Source: Planctomycetota bacterium (GTDB lineage: Bacteria > Planctomycetota > UBA1135 > GCA-002686595). Taken from it: a stretch of 22,902 nt of DNA. Of the stretch, positions 22,046 through 22,902 are shown piece after piece. The DNA lies in NCBI GenBank assembly GCA_020638835.1, contig JACKHV010000014.1, positions 1-22,902 on the forward strand. Reading direction: 5' to 3'. Below the pieces are notes generated by a model. It was not told where the DNA came from. It saw only the letters and a list, made by a program, of their open reading frames with translations, and did not search any database. A program made the position numbers and the translations under genes. Position 1 is the stretch's first letter. Each line of letters starts with the position of its first letter.

Positions 22046-22477
22046 GGCAGGCTGCTCGCTGGGGTAGGGGATCGGTGGCAGAGGGCCGGAAAGCCCATCG
22101 GAACGCCAGTACGCGGACTGTAGGGGGATCCCAGGGGAATCCGGCCATTTTTCCCTTGCCGCCTCAGGGGGCTCAGGTTGAAATACATCTTCCTGGAAAG
22201 GGGCCTGAGCCTGTCGCTCCGGCAACCTCCAGGACCTCGGAAAAATCCCATTGCAGACGGGAGCTTTCGGGGAAAAGCCCTTGCCTGCCCCCGCTTCGAG
22301 ATGATATCCATCTTCCTAGCTAGGCAAGCAAGGCTTGGAGGCTCGCACTTGACCGGGACCCTCGTGGTCCAGATCTCGCGAGTTGCGCAACCAAGTTGAT
22401 GTGCCCCCGGGTGCCCGCCTCACGGTCATCCGATCTGATAGTCACCTAGGCTTCAACTCCTTCCCAGAGAGAGCATC
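22046..22477. other. Divergent spacer with structured-RNA candidate
   Basis: 432 bp between the FG-GAP lipoprotein gene (minus) and the PEFD-module gene (plus). Open frames across it look non-coding. It contains three nested inverted repeats at 22147-22246, a small GCTTT/AAAGC hairpin at 22263-22278, the dyad GGACC-CTCGT-GGTCC at 22356-22370 and a TTGACC hexamer at 22349-22354 that could be a -35 for the + gene. No good -10 was found. Confidence 0.5.
22147..22246. ncRNA. Candidate structured RNA or leader element: three nested inverted repeats
   Basis: The outer stem is ATTTTTCC (22147-22154) with GGAAAAAT (22239-22246). The middle stem is TTGCCG (22156-22161) with CGGCAA (22220-22225). The inner stem is GGCTCAGG (22170-22177) with CCTGAGCC (22204-22211). 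All are perfect and properly nested, with an 8x8 internal loop, a 1/13 asymmetric bulge and a 26-nt apical loop. It begins ~230 nt upstream of the + strand ATG at 22478 and lies 100-200 nt upstream of the minus-strand start, so either leader could carry it. It does not match a riboswitch class I know. Confidence 0.35.
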
Positions 22478-22902
22478 ATGAGATTCCACAAGTTCGTCCT
22501 TTCGGGCCTTACCGCCCTGGCCGGCCTCGGCATGGCCAACAGCGCCCTCGCGGGCGGTCGCAACCCGGGCAGCCTTCTGCTGTACCCCGAGTTCGACAAC
22601 CGCGACGGTGAAGTCACCCTCCTGACCGTCACGAACACCGCCAACTCCGGCGACGACGTCACCGTCGAGTTCGTGTACATCGGTCGCTACGCCAACTGCT
22701 CGGACAGCGGCCCTGGTGGCCAAGCGTGTGACGTCAACTGCGAAGAGTTCAACCGCAACGCGGTCCTGACTCCGAACGACACGCTGACGCTCATCACGAA
22801 CTACCACAACCCCCAGCACGAGCAGGGATACGTCTACGTCTTCGCGAAGGACGAGGCGGGTGAGCCGATGGCCCACAACTACCTGATCGGTAACCTGATG
22901 AC
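22478..22902 (+). CDS. Exported PEFD-module protein, 5' part (cut by window end)
   Basis: The first 141 residues are visible; the gene runs off the window. The signal peptide is textbook (MRFHKFVLSGLTALAGLG, cleavage after ALA at 25). The mature protein begins at once with PGSLLLYPEFDNRDGEVTLL. GDDVTVEFVYIG, CEEFNRNAVLTPNDTLT and QGYVYVFAKDEAGEPM follow. This is collinear with residues from about 555 of the 856-residue protein at 13925-16495, including EFNR and the FAKD block, so the two share one module. A Cys-containing loop (CSDSGPGGQACDVNC) is inserted before EEFNR here. The start has a modest purine-rich site (GAGAGAG). Secreted; function unknown. Confidence 0.85.
   Translation, partial: MRFHKFVLSGLTALAGLGMANSALAGGRNPGSLLLYPEFDNRDGEVTLLTVTNTANSGDDVTVEFVYIGRYANCSDSGPGGQACDVNCEEFNRNAVLTPNDTLTLITNYHNPQHEQGYVYVFAKDEAGEPMAHNYLIGNLM

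Noticed and set aside
22046..22225. Longer N-terminus for the second FG-GAP lipoprotein from ATG 22225
   Set aside because: It would place the lipobox near residue 97, too far for a lipoprotein signal, and runs into the structured spacer. The start is still uncertain.
22349..22377. Sigma70 promoter TTGACC for the last gene
   Set aside because: The -35-like hexamer has no acceptable -10 at 16-18 bp, so it was not listed as a promoter.
22075..22399. Two small plus-strand frames in the spacer before the last gene
   Set aside because: No ribosome site, no domain, and they cross the nested inverted repeats.
13925..22902. Toxin, phage or defence island
   Set aside because: No integrase, toxin, nuclease, helicase or restriction motif was seen; the genes are exported repeat proteins.

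Overview
The window is GC-rich, densely packed bacterial chromosome. It suggests a planctomycete, most likely one of the lineages rich in exported repeat proteins. This placement is inference. It rests on long exported proteins built from FG-GAP, CARDB, NHL-like and thrombospondin-3-like repeats, a Cys-containing C-terminal domain starting FCFGDG that I associate with exported planctomycete proteins, the futalosine menaquinone pathway, and an Hc1-type histone-like protein tail. No rRNA, tRNA, CRISPR array, insertion sequence or phage gene was seen.

Layout. 1-800 (+): the end of a histone H1-like gene, then a Tat-exported histidine phosphatase. 788-2659 (-): a tightly overlapped operon mqnB > mqnD > DUF952. 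2747-4468 (+): a secreted M28 zinc peptidase with a C-terminal PDZ domain. 4585-7749 (+): a zinc-binding three-part SAM methyltransferase directly abutting a GT41 (OGT/SPINDLY/HMW1C-like) glycosyltransferase. 7765-8007 (-): a double-CDGSH iron-sulfur protein. 8156-10809 (+): a lipoprotein with six tandem CARDB domains and a translationally coupled small exported protein. 11039-13522 (-): an 827-residue exported protein with Ca-binding repeats and the FCFGDG C-terminal domain. 13925-17684 (+): an exported NHL-like propeller fused to an uncharacterised 'PEFD' module, then a TPR lipoprotein. 18050-19873 (+): an IPT/TIG plus seven-repeat FG-GAP lipoprotein. 20624-22045 (-): a second seven-repeat FG-GAP lipoprotein. 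22478-22902 (+): the start of a stand-alone PEFD-module protein, cut by the window edge.

The left third is metabolic and enzymatic: menaquinone synthesis, proteolysis, methyl and glycosyl transfer. From about 8.1 kb on, nearly every gene encodes an envelope or secreted protein, probably surface or matrix components. Three non-coding features deserve attention. A 13-bp motif, TTGGAAATTCCTA, occurs upstream of two exported-protein genes. An imperfect inverted pair of ~86-bp repeats lies between two terminators (20041-20437). A ~100-nt block of three nested inverted repeats (22147-22246) lies upstream of the second PEFD gene and looks like a structured RNA. Most genes are bounded by GC-rich hairpins without a T-tract.
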